DNA from: Anaerovibrio lipolyticus DSM 3074 | GTDB lineage: Bacteria; Bacillota; Negativicutes; Selenomonadales; Selenomonadaceae | Direction: 5' to 3' | Assembly: GCF_900141865.1 (NCBI RefSeq) | Contig: NZ_FQYW01000008.1 | Coordinates: forward strand, 62,001 to 126,000 | Length of the DNA: 64,000 bases | Part shown: piece by piece, positions 7,366-16,332 of the stretch | Layout of the letters: each line of letters begins with the position of its first letter | Numbering within the stretch: position 1 is the first letter of the stretch | Notes under the pieces: model-generated | Seen by the model: only the letters and a program-made list of their open reading frames with translations | What the model was told of the DNA's origin: nothing | Databases searched by the model: none | Made by a program: the position numbers and the translations under genes

Positions 7366-8208
7366 ATGTCAGAAACATGTAATCACGATTGTAGCTCCTG
7401 CGGTACAACCTGCGGGGAGGATACCCGTAAGTCAGGGGATATGTTTGAAAAGCCAAATGACCTTAGCACTATTCGTCATACCATCGCTGTAGTCAGCGGC
7501 AAGGGTGGCGTTGGTAAATCCATGGTTACTGGTCTGCTTTCCGTTGCCATGGCCAGAAAGGGCCGTCATGTTGGTATCATGGATGCAGATATTACCGGTC
7601 CATCCATTCCTAAAATGTTTGGGGTTACAGGTGAGGTTCGTGGCAGTCAGGCCGGAGCATTTCCAGTGGCTTCTGCCGGGGGAATTGATGTGGTCAGCAT
7701 GAATCTTTTCCTTGAAAGTAATACAGATCCTGTAGTATGGCGTGGCCCTGTTATCAGTGGCGTTGTAAAGCAATTCTGGTCCGATATTATCTGGAATGAC
7801 GTGGATTTTCTCTTTATTGATATGCCACCGGGAACTGGAGATGTTCCTTTGACGGTAATGCAGTCCATAAAGCTGGATGGTATTATTATTGTCACCAGTC
7901 CTCAGGAGCTTGTTTCCATGATTGTTTCCAAGGCAGTGAAGATGGCTTCCACCATGAAGGTTCCTATTTTGGGCCTTGTGGAAAATATGAGCTATTTTGA
8001 ATGTCCTGACTGTGGCAAGCATCACCATATTTTTGGCGAAAGCCATTTGGACAATATCGCCAAGGAGTACAACCTTGATATTTTAGGCCGTATTCCAATG
8101 AAGCCTGAGCTGGCTGCAAAATGCGATGCAGGACAGATTGAAACAGTAGAGGATATATATTTGCATGAAGCAGCAGAAAAACTGCTGGAACTGGAAAATA
8201 AGAAATAA
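7366..8208 (+). CDS. mrp: Mrp/NBP35-family Fe-S cluster carrier ATPase
   Basis: A 280-residue P-loop ATPase of the Mrp/ApbC/Nbp35 family, which binds and transfers [4Fe-4S] clusters in the cytoplasm. The N-terminus has a Cys cluster (CNHDCSSCGTTCG) as in Nbp35-type members. Then come the deviant Walker A GKGGVGKS, the DADITGPSIPKMFG switch, the FIDMPPGTGD Walker B segment and the ENMSYFECPDCGKHH motif with the cluster-bridging CxxC. AGGGGG lies 9 nt before the ATG. It stands alone between a divergent transporter and a convergent CGGC-domain gene that also has many cysteines. Confidence 0.9.
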   Translation: MSETCNHDCSSCGTTCGEDTRKSGDMFEKPNDLSTIRHTIAVVSGKGGVGKSMVTGLLSVAMARKGRHVGIMDADITGPSIPKMFGVTGEVRGSQAGAFPVASAGGIDVVSMNLFLESNTDPVVWRGPVISGVVKQFWSDIIWNDVDFLFIDMPPGTGDVPLTVMQSIKLDGIIIVTSPQELVSMIVSKAVKMASTMKVPILGLVENMSYFECPDCGKHHHIFGESHLDNIAKEYNLDILGRIPMKPELAAKCDAGQIETVEDIYLHEAAEKLLELENKK

Positions 8209-8227
8209 GAATTCAAAATTCAAACTA

Positions 8228-8270
8228 AAAAACACCTACTAGGGACAAGAAATCCTTAATAGGTGTTTTT
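8228..8270. terminator. Bidirectional terminator
   Basis: Arms AAAAACACCTA (8228-8238) and TAGGTGTTTTT (8260-8270) serve the convergent mrp and CGGC genes. The arm sequence resembles the terminator at 4533-4578. Confidence 0.85.
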
Positions 8271-8282
8271 GGTTGCATAAAT

Positions 8283-8672
8283 TTAGTCAAAGGTAATAAT
8301 TTCACCGGTGGCATTGGAGCCATGGGTGCCGTCTGCCACCTTTACACCCTGCTCATTGAGCTTTTTGCAGATATTAATAATGGTAGGGCAGCGCACTGGA
8401 ATGCCATCATCATTTTTCTTGGCAGTGCAATGGGAAATGTGTACTGCATCAACTCCCTTGTCTGCCATACGGGCAATCTTCTTTTCAATGCCTTCCTGAT
8501 TTTCCAGCATACTTTTTCCGCAGCCGTTGCAGGTCCACATACCGATTAGCTGAATGTCCTCACCCTCATATTTTCTGAAGCCTTCACTTTTTTCATTGAA
8601 GGCCCGAAGACATCCTGTACCTGCACAGGCGGCAGAGGTTTTAAGACAGCGCAAAATAGCAATTTTCTTCAT
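8283..8672 (-). CDS. CGGC domain-containing protein
   Basis: A 129-residue protein matching the CGGC family, a small cysteine-rich domain thought to bind metal. Conserved cysteines are at 9, 16 and 21 (LRCLKTSAACAGTGCLRA), 48 and 51 (WTCNGCGK), a His81-Cys82 pair (ISHCTAKK) and Cys95 (VRCPTI). There is no signal peptide, so it is cytoplasmic. An AGGAGA ribosome site precedes the ATG. The family has no firm biochemical role; adjacency to the Fe-S carrier mrp is convergent, not operonic. Confidence 0.8.
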   Translation of the reverse strand: MKKIAILRCLKTSAACAGTGCLRAFNEKSEGFRKYEGEDIQLIGMWTCNGCGKSMLENQEGIEKKIARMADKGVDAVHISHCTAKKNDDGIPVRCPTIINICKKLNEQGVKVADGTHGSNATGEIITFD

Positions 8673-8774
8673 AAAACTAACGTCTCCTAAATTTAAATAT
8701 ATTAATTTTAGCTAATATTGTAATATGGTAAATCAAATTTGTATGTTGTATTTACAACAAAGACACGTATTGAT

Positions 8775-9923
8775 TTATTTTGCTTCCTTAAGGAAGAAGG
8801 TGGTAAGCAGTCCTGTAAGGGCAAATAGAGGCAGGATATAGAAGACATATTCTAACCCATGAGTATCTGCTACCCAGCCCAGCATTGGGGCAATGACACC
8901 GCCGGCACTGAAGCCTATACCCAGTGTTACTCCTGAGGCCATACCAATATTTTTCTTTAGGTAGGTCTGACCCAATACCACCATTGGCCCCACACAGGCG
9001 TATAGTGCGAAGCCGGCGCAGCCTACAATAATATAGAGCAGGGCCAGATTTTGGTTGAAATTGAAGGCCAACAGTGCCAGCCCCATAACAAGCATGCCGA
9101 TTCTCAGAACAAAGCTGTTGCCCCACTTGTCTGCGGCATAGCCTCCCATCCAGTTTGTAAAGATACCCACCATGGCCAAAACAGTAATGGTAACACTGCC
9201 CACCGCTTCACTTTGGTTAAGAATGTTAACACAATACAGCGGCAAAAAGGTGGTAAGGGAGGTGTAAAGGGCAGCCCTTACAATTACAAAAACAGTAAGT
9301 CGGCTAAAGGCGTTCCAGTCATTTTCCTTATTTTCAGAGTCATCATTGGCTTGTTTTTTGGCAATATGCTTTACCATGCGTCTCATTTTTGGCATCAGTA
9401 AAGCTATTATTGAGCTCATAATAATGCAGAAGCCACCGAAGAAAATAAGGGCATCCATTCCCCAAATGGTTGCTAAAGAGGCACCTAGTATAGGGCCGAT
9501 ACAAAAGCCCGCACTACCTCCAGTGGAGAAAATACTCATGCTTAGGGCCTTGTTTCCCTCTGACAGGCCATTTACCATTCTGGCTGCTTCAGGGTGGAAA
9601 ATGGCATTACCTATTCCCATAAGGGTTACGGCTACAAAAATAAGGGTATAGTCATGGATAAAGGCCACAGAGCCTAAGGACAGCCCGCTGAGAAGAATCC
9701 CCAGGGGCATCAGATAGGAATAGGATTTTTTGTCCGAAATGTAACCTATGAGAGGTTGAATTATGGAAGACAGGAAGCTGGAGGCAAACATAAGGCCAGC
9801 GGCCAGCTTGTAGTCCATACCATATAGGGTAACGAAAAAAGGCAATAGTCCTGGCAGCGCACCTGTATTTATGTCACAGCTAAAATGGCCAGCTGATAAA
9901 ACGTAAAGATATTTTTTATTCAT
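8775..9923 (-). CDS. MFS transporter (Fsr/fosmidomycin-resistance-like)
   Basis: A 382-residue major facilitator with about 12 transmembrane helices. The opening GHFSCDINTGALPGLLPFFVTLYG and the GNAIFHPEAARMV segment match the Fsr branch of drug exporters. The start is ATG 9923 with AAGGAAAG upstream; ATG 9950 extends the frame by nine codons but lacks a ribosome site. A good sigma-A promoter lies at 9972-10000. Substrate is unknown; export of small organic compounds is the family expectation. Confidence 0.8.
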   Translation of the reverse strand: MNKKYLYVLSAGHFSCDINTGALPGLLPFFVTLYGMDYKLAAGLMFASSFLSSIIQPLIGYISDKKSYSYLMPLGILLSGLSLGSVAFIHDYTLIFVAVTLMGIGNAIFHPEAARMVNGLSEGNKALSMSIFSTGGSAGFCIGPILGASLATIWGMDALIFFGGFCIIMSSIIALLMPKMRRMVKHIAKKQANDDSENKENDWNAFSRLTVFVIVRAALYTSLTTFLPLYCVNILNQSEAVGSVTITVLAMVGIFTNWMGGYAADKWGNSFVLRIGMLVMGLALLAFNFNQNLALLYIIVGCAGFALYACVGPMVVLGQTYLKKNIGMASGVTLGIGFSAGGVIAPMLGWVADTHGLEYVFYILPLFALTGLLTTFFLKEAK

Positions 9924-9950
9924 GAACGCATCTTTCCTTTCATGTCGCAA

Positions 9951-10000
9951 TATGCGTTAAAGCATACGTCAATAATAATGTTATTTCCACAAGATGTCAA
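9951..10000 (-). promoter_or_regulatory. Promoter and short inverted repeat for the MFS gene
   Basis: On the minus strand TTGACA (10000-9995), a 17-nt spacer and TATTAT (9977-9972) form a near-consensus sigma-A promoter. Just downstream, TATGC-GTTAAA-GCATA (9951-9966) is a short inverted repeat near the expected transcription start that could be an operator. Confidence 0.65.
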
Positions 10001-10114
10001 AATAGGAGCTTGAGAGCTGAAAAGCAGGAAAAAGAATATTATTTGTCGAACATGGTAAGGTGATGAATGACGAATATTTTCAGGTGAAGTTAAAATTATT
10101 AAGGGGTGCTTTTG

Positions 10115-11608
10115 ATGGATAAGTCTATGAAGTTTAAAATCTCAAGGCGAAATTTTCTAAAAATGGCTGGTGTTGCTACCACAGGCATTATGCTTTCCAA
10201 TATACCTAATAAAAGTGTTGCCCATGCCAAGGCAGCTGTAACGGGCTCCTGTTCCTATGGGGGACGGGATATTCCATTGCTTTATGAAGCTGATGTCTGT
10301 GTACTGGGAGGCGGTCCATCCGGAGTGGCAGCTGCTGTAAGTGCCGGAAAAAAAGGCGCAGAGGCTTTGCTGGTGGAAAAGGGAATAACCTTGGGGGGAC
10401 TCCAGACCATGGGCAATGTTATACCTTGTATGACCACCTGGGCCCCGAACAGTGATACCTCTTTTGTGACAGATTTGAAAAAGCATTTGGAAAAGTATGG
10501 CATAGATTATGATGACCATAACGAAAAAAGTGAAGTAGGAATATGGACCAATCCTGAAGCCCTCAGCTACATTTACGATGAAATGTGTCTGGAGGCCAAT
10601 GTGGAGGTTCTGTACAACACCACGTTTGTCGATGTTTTAAAAAAGGGTCATAGTATTACCCATTTGATTGTACAGACCATAGACGGCTTGAAGGCTATAA
10701 AAGCCAAAACCTTTATTGATTGCTCCGGTGATGCTATTTTGGCCCGTACTGCCGGTGTCCCAAGTGAGCATGGCTTTGAAAAAACCGGTAAAAATCAGCC
10801 GATGAGTTTTCGCTTTGAAATGGGCGGCATAGATTTGGACAAGGTTTATCAGTATGTAACGGTGGAGCTGGGGGATGATTTCTGTCCTACCAAGCCACCT
10901 CATTATGAATTTGCAGAAGCCCGTCATCGTACCAGGCAATATGTGCTGGAAAAATTCATGGTGGACGGCATAGCCTCCGGGGAACTTACCGAGGAGGATG
11001 CAGAGTATATGCAGGCCTTTGCTATTGTGGGAAAACCTGGTACTATATCCATGAACTGTCCTGAGCTGCCGTTGCAGTATAGTGCATCAGATCCTTTATC
11101 TTACAGTCGCGGCGTTATGGCAGGCCGCCAGATGATACATCGTATTAGCCAGTATTTCATTAAACACATGCCGGGATTTGAAAAGGCTTATCTGGCCAAG
11201 GAGGCATCCATGCTGGGGGCAAGGGAATCCTGGAGAATTAAGGGTAAATACTATCTTGTTGAGGATGATTACCACAACCAAAGCAGATTTAAGGATGCGG
11301 TGGCCCGAACTGCTTGGTTTATTGATGCCCATGGGGAGAAGGTAAGTGAGAAGCTACCTAAGGGGGCTTATTATGAAATCCCTTATCGGTCCCTTGTAGC
11401 GAATGAAATTTCCAACCTTATCATGGCCGGTCGTTGTATAAGTGCCAGCTTTATATTACAGGCTTCAATGAGGATACAGCTTACCTGCATGAGTATTGGC
11501 GAGGCTGCCGGCGTTGCAGCTGCTTGGGGTATACAGAACAATATAGCTGCTAATGACATAAAATGGGAAGAAATCCCAGCCAGTCACCGCAGCTATGTAA
11601 GTAAATAA
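10115..11608 (+). CDS. Tat-exported FAD-dependent oxidoreductase
   Basis: A 497-residue flavoprotein. A twin-arginine signal is visible at residues 8-40 (ISRRNFLKMAG followed by a hydrophobic stretch and AHAKAA), so it is folded with its cofactor and exported. The mature part is an FAD-dependent oxidoreductase of the PF12831 type: dinucleotide fold ADVCVLGGGPSGVAAAVSAG, then TLGGLQTMGNV, IDCSGDAILARTAGV and the C-terminal FAD contact LIMAGRCISAS. ATG 10115 is the start, 8 nt after AAGGGG; GTG 10106 overlaps that site. The electron acceptor and substrate are unknown. It is a single-gene unit ended by a hairpin. Confidence 0.85.
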   Translation: MDKSMKFKISRRNFLKMAGVATTGIMLSNIPNKSVAHAKAAVTGSCSYGGRDIPLLYEADVCVLGGGPSGVAAAVSAGKKGAEALLVEKGITLGGLQTMGNVIPCMTTWAPNSDTSFVTDLKKHLEKYGIDYDDHNEKSEVGIWTNPEALSYIYDEMCLEANVEVLYNTTFVDVLKKGHSITHLIVQTIDGLKAIKAKTFIDCSGDAILARTAGVPSEHGFEKTGKNQPMSFRFEMGGIDLDKVYQYVTVELGDDFCPTKPPHYEFAEARHRTRQYVLEKFMVDGIASGELTEEDAEYMQAFAIVGKPGTISMNCPELPLQYSASDPLSYSRGVMAGRQMIHRISQYFIKHMPGFEKAYLAKEASMLGARESWRIKGKYYLVEDDYHNQSRFKDAVARTAWFIDAHGEKVSEKLPKGAYYEIPYRSLVANEISNLIMAGRCISASFILQASMRIQLTCMSIGEAAGVAAAWGIQNNIAANDIKWEEIPASHRSYVSK

Positions 11609-11627
11609 AATGTATATGCACAGTAAA

Positions 11628-11663
11628 AAACAGCACTTTGCATTTATTTGCAAGGTGCTGTTT
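11628..11663. terminator. Bidirectional terminator
   Basis: Arms AAACAGCAC (11628-11636) and GTGCTGTTT (11655-11663), with inner TTTGCA/TGCAAG pairing, lie between the flavoenzyme and the convergent Panacea gene. Confidence 0.8.
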
Positions 11664-11675
11664 CCTTCAAGTAGA

Positions 11676-12074
11676 TTAATTTACAAAGTATTCCTTCATG
11701 GATTCCAATGTGATTTCGGATTGGTATTTTTCATTAGCCTGCTTCCAAGGATCCTGTCTGGTAATAATATCTCTTAACTGAGCCAAGGACTTCCTGTTGC
11801 ACTGCTTTACAACTTCATCGATCAGGGAACTATCGCCAATGTCAGGAATCTCCTCTCCATCATGTGGGATAAGTCCGCCTTCATATTCTTTATATTCATT
11901 GTAGACATCTGTAACTATTACGCCGGAGCTTGCAACCTCCATGGTCTGTTCAAAGCACGGTTTGTTGAGCTCCAACAAGTATTTTGCCTGTATGAAATAC
12001 AAAACATTTTGCAGTTTATTGTTATTAATATAGTACTTATTTACAATGTAGTCCGCGACTTTCCTTGCGTCCAT
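11676..12074 (-). CDS. Panacea (SocA/GepA-like) domain protein, orphan
   Basis: A 132-residue protein matching the Panacea domain: VADYIVNKYYINNNKLQNVLYFIQAKYLLELNKPCF is the diagnostic first half (KLQKLLYYAQ-like), followed by DVYNEYKEYEGG and a C-terminal TRQDPWKQA that mirrors the usual T-x2-PW-x2-A. Panacea proteins serve as antitoxin or proteolytic-adaptor modules, often paired with very different toxins, and occur in phages and plasmids. Here no second small gene is adjacent: a promoter region lies upstream and a convergent flavoenzyme downstream. It could be a solitary antitoxin remnant or an independent regulator. Confidence 0.75.
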   Translation of the reverse strand: MDARKVADYIVNKYYINNNKLQNVLYFIQAKYLLELNKPCFEQTMEVASSGVIVTDVYNEYKEYEGGLIPHDGEEIPDIGDSSLIDEVVKQCNRKSLAQLRDIITRQDPWKQANEKYQSEITLESMKEYFVN

Positions 12075-12134
12075 TGGAGAAAACCAATCCTTTCATTAAT
12101 CACTGTCATTATTTAATTTCTGTAATTGATGTTA

Positions 12135-12172
12135 ATTATATCAAAAAATGCTTCATTTACAAGTTTTTGATA
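12135..12172 (-). promoter_or_regulatory. Panacea gene promoter with spanning inverted repeat
   Basis: On the minus strand TTGTAA (12162-12157), a 16-nt spacer and TATAAT (12140-12135) form a promoter about 60 nt ahead of the gene. The arms TATCAAAAA (12139-12147) and TTTTTGATA (12164-12172) make a 9-bp inverted repeat across it, a candidate autoregulatory site. Confidence 0.5.
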
Positions 12173-12271
12173 ATTTGCAGAAAACATATTATACAAATAT
12201 TTGTCTGATGTCAAGGGGATTGGCCCTATAGAATGCAACAATACTTAATAAAGGATTTTTCAAAAAATGTG

Positions 12272-12300
12272 TTGAATTAATTAATTTTATATTGTATAAT
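12272..12300 (+). promoter_or_regulatory. Promoter of tRNA-Ala
   Basis: TTGAAT (12272-12277), a 17-nt spacer and TATAAT (12295-12300) lie 21 nt ahead of the tRNA. Confidence 0.8.
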
Positions 12301-12321
12301 ACATCTTGTTTGATTTCCTAT

Positions 12322-12397
12322 GGGGGCGTAGCTCAGCTGGGAGAGCACATGCCTGGCAGGCATGGGGTCAGGGGTTCAAGCCCCCTCGTCTCCACCA
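12322..12397 (+). tRNA. tRNA-Ala (anticodon GGC)
   Basis: A 76-nt cloverleaf with encoded CCA. The acceptor stem is GGGGGCG / CGTCTCC with the alanine identity pair G3:U70, the D-stem is GCTC/GAGC, the anticodon stem is CATGC/GCATG around loop CTGGCAG (anticodon GGC), and the T-arm is AGGGG TTCAAGC CCCCT. It is a single tRNA with its own promoter and terminator; no direct repeat of its 3' end was seen nearby. Confidence 0.97.
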
Positions 12398-12407
12398 TAA
12401 GAAGAAT

Positions 12408-12447
12408 AACCTCGAAACCTTTAGTGATAAGGGCTTCGAGGTTTTTT
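12408..12447 (+). terminator. tRNA terminator, dispersed repeat copy 1
   Basis: Arms AACCTCGAA (12408-12416) and TTCGAGGTT (12435-12443) with an inner CCTT/AAGG stem, then TTTTTT. The first 18 nt (AACCTCGAAACCTTTAGT) are identical to the terminator at 40651-40692. Confidence 0.9.
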
Positions 12448-12471
12448 GTTTTACTGACGGGGTTGATATCC

Positions 12472-13434
12472 TTATTCATCTCCCAGCTCAAGCATCATTT
12501 TGGTAACCATAGCCTCGCTGGTGAGCATACCACCGGAAACTACGCCGTGTTTTAGGGCAGTGATGCCTACCTCATAGCGGTCCATGTGAACGCCATCGTT
12601 TATACATTGGGTGGCACCGATGATTTTTACCCCCTTGGAGATGGCATAATCAATGGCTGGCAGAAGATTGCCAGGGGATTTTTCTCCTGGGATTCCACCA
12701 GAACCAAAGAGATTTAACACTATACCACGACAGCCTGCATCCACAAGGGCTTTGAGATATTCCTGCTTGTAGCCGGGAACCAGGTCCACAATGACAACTC
12801 TGGTATCCATTTTATCCCGGACCTTTAACGCTTGCCCTGTAGCCGGGTGTGGATTATCTGCCAAATATTTGTCGTACTCAGGATTAAATTCCAATTTTCC
12901 ATTTTTTAGAACTGCAGCTTCAGGGGCATTTATGCTCTTAAAGGCGTAGAACTCCTCTGTATGAAGTTTTTTTGCAGTGTTTCCCTGTATAAGTCTGCCG
13001 TAAAATGCCAAATATACACCAGGACGTCCCTGGGCGGCAGCAGTAAAAGCAGTAATGAGATTATCAGGGGCATCAGAGCCTTCCTCAGTCAGTGACAACT
13101 GTGAGCCGGTTATTATAACCGGCTTCTTTAAATTCTCCAGCATGTAGTAGAGGGCTGAAGATGTATAGGCCATAGTGTCAGTTCCGTGACTGATAACGAA
13201 GCCGTCGTATTTATCATATTGGGATTCCACAGTGCAGGCCATGCTTTTCCAATGCTCTGGCTGGATGTTGGTGCTGTCCAGCTGCATCAGCTCCATGGTA
13301 TCAATTTCACAAATTTCTTTAAGGGCTGGTACCCGCTCAATAAGACCTTTTCCATCAAGTCCTGGCATCATGCCATCTACAGTTTGTACGGAAGCAATGG
13401 TACCACCGGTTGCAATAAGTAAAATCTTCTTCAT
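12472..13434 (-). CDS. ansA: L-asparaginase, type I (cytoplasmic)
   Basis: A 320-residue asparaginase that hydrolyses L-asparagine to aspartate and ammonia. Both nucleophile signatures are intact: ATGGTIAS at residues 8-15 and SHGTDTMAYTSSALYYML around residue 84, and the FGSGGIPG active-site loop region is present. There is no signal peptide and no periplasmic-type N-terminal extension, which points to the low-affinity cytoplasmic type I form. GGAGG lies about 12 nt before the ATG. It is convergent with the tRNA gene and divergent from the chemotaxis operon. Confidence 0.9.
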   Translation of the reverse strand: MKKILLIATGGTIASVQTVDGMMPGLDGKGLIERVPALKEICEIDTMELMQLDSTNIQPEHWKSMACTVESQYDKYDGFVISHGTDTMAYTSSALYYMLENLKKPVIITGSQLSLTEEGSDAPDNLITAFTAAAQGRPGVYLAFYGRLIQGNTAKKLHTEEFYAFKSINAPEAAVLKNGKLEFNPEYDKYLADNPHPATGQALKVRDKMDTRVVIVDLVPGYKQEYLKALVDAGCRGIVLNLFGSGGIPGEKSPGNLLPAIDYAISKGVKIIGATQCINDGVHMDRYEVGITALKHGVVSGGMLTSEAMVTKMMLELGDE

Positions 13435-13640
13435 AGGGCAAAATATCCTCCTTCTCCATCTGGGGTATTCATTCCAATGAAAATTATACAGCTATTGTCC
13501 AAATTTTCCAAAAAATATATCTATAGGCAGGAATTATAGGTGTTCGTAGTGAATAATAGAAACATGCTGGGAGTGTGTCCCGTTTGAGCTTATCTACGTA
13601 ATATATTAACTGCAATAATCTATAGATAGGAGTGATGTGT

Positions 13641-15803
13641 ATGGCAGAACCTATGGTTGAGGTCTTCATATTTGAGACCAGGCAGTTCCTGGAACAGCTG
13701 GAACAAATTGCTCTTGGCAGTGAAGAGCAGGGCGGTTTCAGCGAGGAAGACGTCAACGAAATCTTCCGTGCCATGCATACAATTAAAGGCTCAGCGGCCA
13801 TGATGATGTTCGATCAGGTATCGACACTGGCCCATTCAGTAGAGGATATTTTCTTTTACATAAGAGAGCTTAAGCCGGCGAAAGTGGATGCCACTGCCAT
13901 TACCGACATTGTGCTCAATGCCGTGGATTTCATGCGCATTGAAATGGACAAGCTGGATGCTGGTGGCACCCCAGATATGAGCTCTGAGGAGCTTCGTAAT
14001 TATACCAAGGATTTTCTCAGGAATATGAAGCTGGATAACGGCCATGATCCTGATATCGATTTGCGTAAGGCAAAGAATGCCAAGAAAGCCGGAGAAGCAG
14101 GGGGAGATGCTGCAGCACCGGCTCCAGAGCCAGAAAAAAAGCAATACTACATCGGTGCAGCAAAGCCTGCGACACCTGCACCAGCGGCTACGGGAGCCAC
14201 CAGCGGCGGACAGCATATATTTGAGGCAACTGTTTTCTTCCAGCAGGGCTGTGAAATGGAAGAGGTACGTGCCTTTGGCGTTGTAAATAGCTTGAAGGAA
14301 AAGGTTAAGGAGCTTCACTATCTGCCAGAAAAGATTCTGGAGGATGAATCAGCAACGGATACCATTCGTAATATGGGCTTTCGCCTTTTCTTTACAACGG
14401 AGATGAATTTTGATGAGGCAAAGGCAGAGCTGGATCAGACCATATTCCTTGATCGCCTGGAGATAAAGGAAGTGGCCAGTGTAGCTGAATTGGAGTATTG
14501 GCCTTCTCAGGAAACTATTGCTATCACAGCACTGGAAAATTCCGAGCCTATAAAGCCTGCCATGCCACCAGTACAGCGGGATTTGACACCTGCTGCCAGA
14601 AAGCCGGCTCCTGCCAAGGGCGGTGATGGGGCGCAGATGATTACGGTTCGTGTTGACAAGCTGGATAAGCTGATGGATCTGGTGGGTGAAATGGTCATAG
14701 CCGAAGCCATGGTTACCCAGAATCCGGATTTAAAGGGCATGGAGCTGGACAATTTTGCCAAGGCTGCCCGTCAGCTTCATAAGATTAACGGAGAGCTTCA
14801 GGACAGTGTAATGGCCCTTAGGATGGTTCCTTTGGAGGGCACCTTCAAGAAGATGAACCGTATTGTTCGTGATATGACCAAGAAGCTGGGGAAGAAGGCA
14901 CGTCTGGTGCTGGTGGGAGAGTCCACAGAGGTGGACAAGAACATCAACGAGCATATTTCCGATCCCCTTATGCATATAGTCAGAAACTCTGTCGACCACG
15001 GTATTGAGATGCCAGAGGTGAGAGTGGAGGCGGGGAAGGAAGAAACGGGGACAGTTATCCTTTCCGCAGAAAATGCCGGTGGTGAGGTAGTTATTAAAAT
15101 CAAGGACGACGGTGGCGGCCTTAACAAGGAGAAAATTCTTGATAGAGCCCGCAAAAACGGCATTCTTACAAAGCCGGAGTCAGAGCTTACAGATAGAGAA
15201 ATTTATTCCTTTATATTCGCGCCGGGATTTTCCACCAAGGAAGCGGTTACAGAGTTTTCTGGCCGTGGTGTAGGTATGGACGTGGTGGTTTCCAACATAA
15301 AATCATTGGGTGGCAAGGTTATAGTGGACAGTGAGCCGGGACTTGGCAGCACCACCACAATTAAAATTCCGTTAACACTTGCTATTATTGAGGGTATGTC
15401 GGTTTCTGTTGGCGGTTCCCGTTTTACGATTCCAATAAATTATATCAGTCGATCCTTCCGTCCGGATGAGGGGGCCATTTTCAGGGATCCGGATGGTTCC
15501 GAAATGATAATGGTGCAGGGCACATGCTGCCCTGTGATAAGACTGTATGATATGTATGATATCCCTGATGCAATTCACGAGCCAACAGAGGGTATATTGC
15601 TGCTTCTGGAGGCTGGTGATGCCCGGTTCGGGGTGCTGGCAGATGAGCTGCTTGGGGTGCAGGAGATTGTGGTTAAGCCTGTTCCAAAGTACATCAGTCG
15701 CATGATGAAAACTACCGGCATCAGTGGATGTACCTTGCTGGGTGATGGCAGTATCAGCCTGATTATTGATCCGCAGCAGGTGCATAATATTATTTTTGAC
15801 TAA
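13641..15803 (+). CDS. cheA: Chemotaxis histidine kinase CheA
   Basis: A 720-residue kinase with all five CheA domains. P1 HPt spans about 1-105 with His46 in AMHTIKGSAAMM. An Ala/Pro-rich linker leads to P2 (about 195-285), then P3 dimerization (about 335-395), P4 ATPase (N box HIVRNSVDHGIE, G1 DDGGG, G2 FSGRGVGMDVV) and the P5 CheW-like domain (about 590-720). It phosphorylates CheY and CheB in response to receptors. The start is ATG 13641, 8 nt after AGGAG; GTG 13632 and ATG 13635 overlap that site. It is first in a same-strand run cheA-cheW-mcp-cheR-cheB-kinase-receiver. Confidence 0.95.
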   Translation: MAEPMVEVFIFETRQFLEQLEQIALGSEEQGGFSEEDVNEIFRAMHTIKGSAAMMMFDQVSTLAHSVEDIFFYIRELKPAKVDATAITDIVLNAVDFMRIEMDKLDAGGTPDMSSEELRNYTKDFLRNMKLDNGHDPDIDLRKAKNAKKAGEAGGDAAAPAPEPEKKQYYIGAAKPATPAPAATGATSGGQHIFEATVFFQQGCEMEEVRAFGVVNSLKEKVKELHYLPEKILEDESATDTIRNMGFRLFFTTEMNFDEAKAELDQTIFLDRLEIKEVASVAELEYWPSQETIAITALENSEPIKPAMPPVQRDLTPAARKPAPAKGGDGAQMITVRVDKLDKLMDLVGEMVIAEAMVTQNPDLKGMELDNFAKAARQLHKINGELQDSVMALRMVPLEGTFKKMNRIVRDMTKKLGKKARLVLVGESTEVDKNINEHISDPLMHIVRNSVDHGIEMPEVRVEAGKEETGTVILSAENAGGEVVIKIKDDGGGLNKEKILDRARKNGILTKPESELTDREIYSFIFAPGFSTKEAVTEFSGRGVGMDVVVSNIKSLGGKVIVDSEPGLGSTTTIKIPLTLAIIEGMSVSVGGSRFTIPINYISRSFRPDEGAIFRDPDGSEMIMVQGTCCPVIRLYDMYDIPDAIHEPTEGILLLLEAGDARFGVLADELLGVQEIVVKPVPKYISRMMKTTGISGCTLLGDGSISLIIDPQQVHNIIFD

Positions 15804-15818
15804 CCGGGAGGGATAATC

Positions 15819-16331
15819 GTGGAAGATGATAAGCTGTTAATGGAAGACGAGGATACCCAAAAGGATAAATACCTCACTTTTACTCTGGGAAATGAAGTTT
15901 ATGGCATCGATATAAAGGTAGTTATTGAGATTATTGGTATTCAGAAGATTACCGTGGTGCCAGAAGTGCCGGAATACGTTAAGGGTATCATAAATCTCAG
16001 AGGAAAGATTATCCCGGTGGTGGATATGCATCTTAGATTTAAACGCCCGGGGAAGGAATATAGTGACAGAACCTGTGTTATTGTCATTGACGTTAATGAT
16101 GTGTTGATTGGTCTTATTGTGGATGGGGTTTCCGAGGTGCTCACAATTCCGGAAAAGAATGTAGTACCGCCTCCAGAGCTGAAGGCATCCCAAAACAAGT
16201 ATATCCGCAGCATTGGCAAAATCGGTGAGGGCGTGGTGTTGCTCCTTGACTGGATGAAGCTCTTTAGTGAGGATGATCAGAGTCTGTTTGATGATATGAG
16301 TGCAGAGGAAGCAAGCGAGGAGGCAACTTGA
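15819..16331 (+). CDS. cheW: Chemotaxis coupling protein CheW
   Basis: A 170-residue adaptor joining receptors to CheA. The two SH3-like subdomains are clear: [42 protein letters not shown], then [13 protein letters not shown]-type and a long acidic C-terminal tail ([12 protein letters not shown]). Translation starts at GTG 15819, supported by GGAGG at 15807-15811; an internal ATG at 15840 lacks a comparable site. It lies 15 nt after cheA and overlaps the ribosome-site region of the receptor gene that follows. Confidence 0.93.
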   Translation: MEDDKLLMEDEDTQKDKYLTFTLGNEVYGIDIKVVIEIIGIQKITVVPEVPEYVKGIINLRGKIIPVVDMHLRFKRPGKEYSDRTCVIVIDVNDVLIGLIVDGVSEVLTIPEKNVVPPPELKASQNKYIRSIGKIGEGVVLLLDWMKLFSEDDQSLFDDMSAEEASEEAT

Positions 16332-16332
16332 T

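Noticed and set aside
12322-12397. tRNA-Ala as an integration site
   Set aside because: No repeat of the tRNA 3' end was found downstream and no integrase is adjacent; the tRNA has a normal terminator.
13435-13640. c-di-GMP riboswitch ahead of the chemotaxis operon
   Set aside because: The conserved GEMM core sequences could not be found in this stretch; only an AT-rich promoter-like region is visible.
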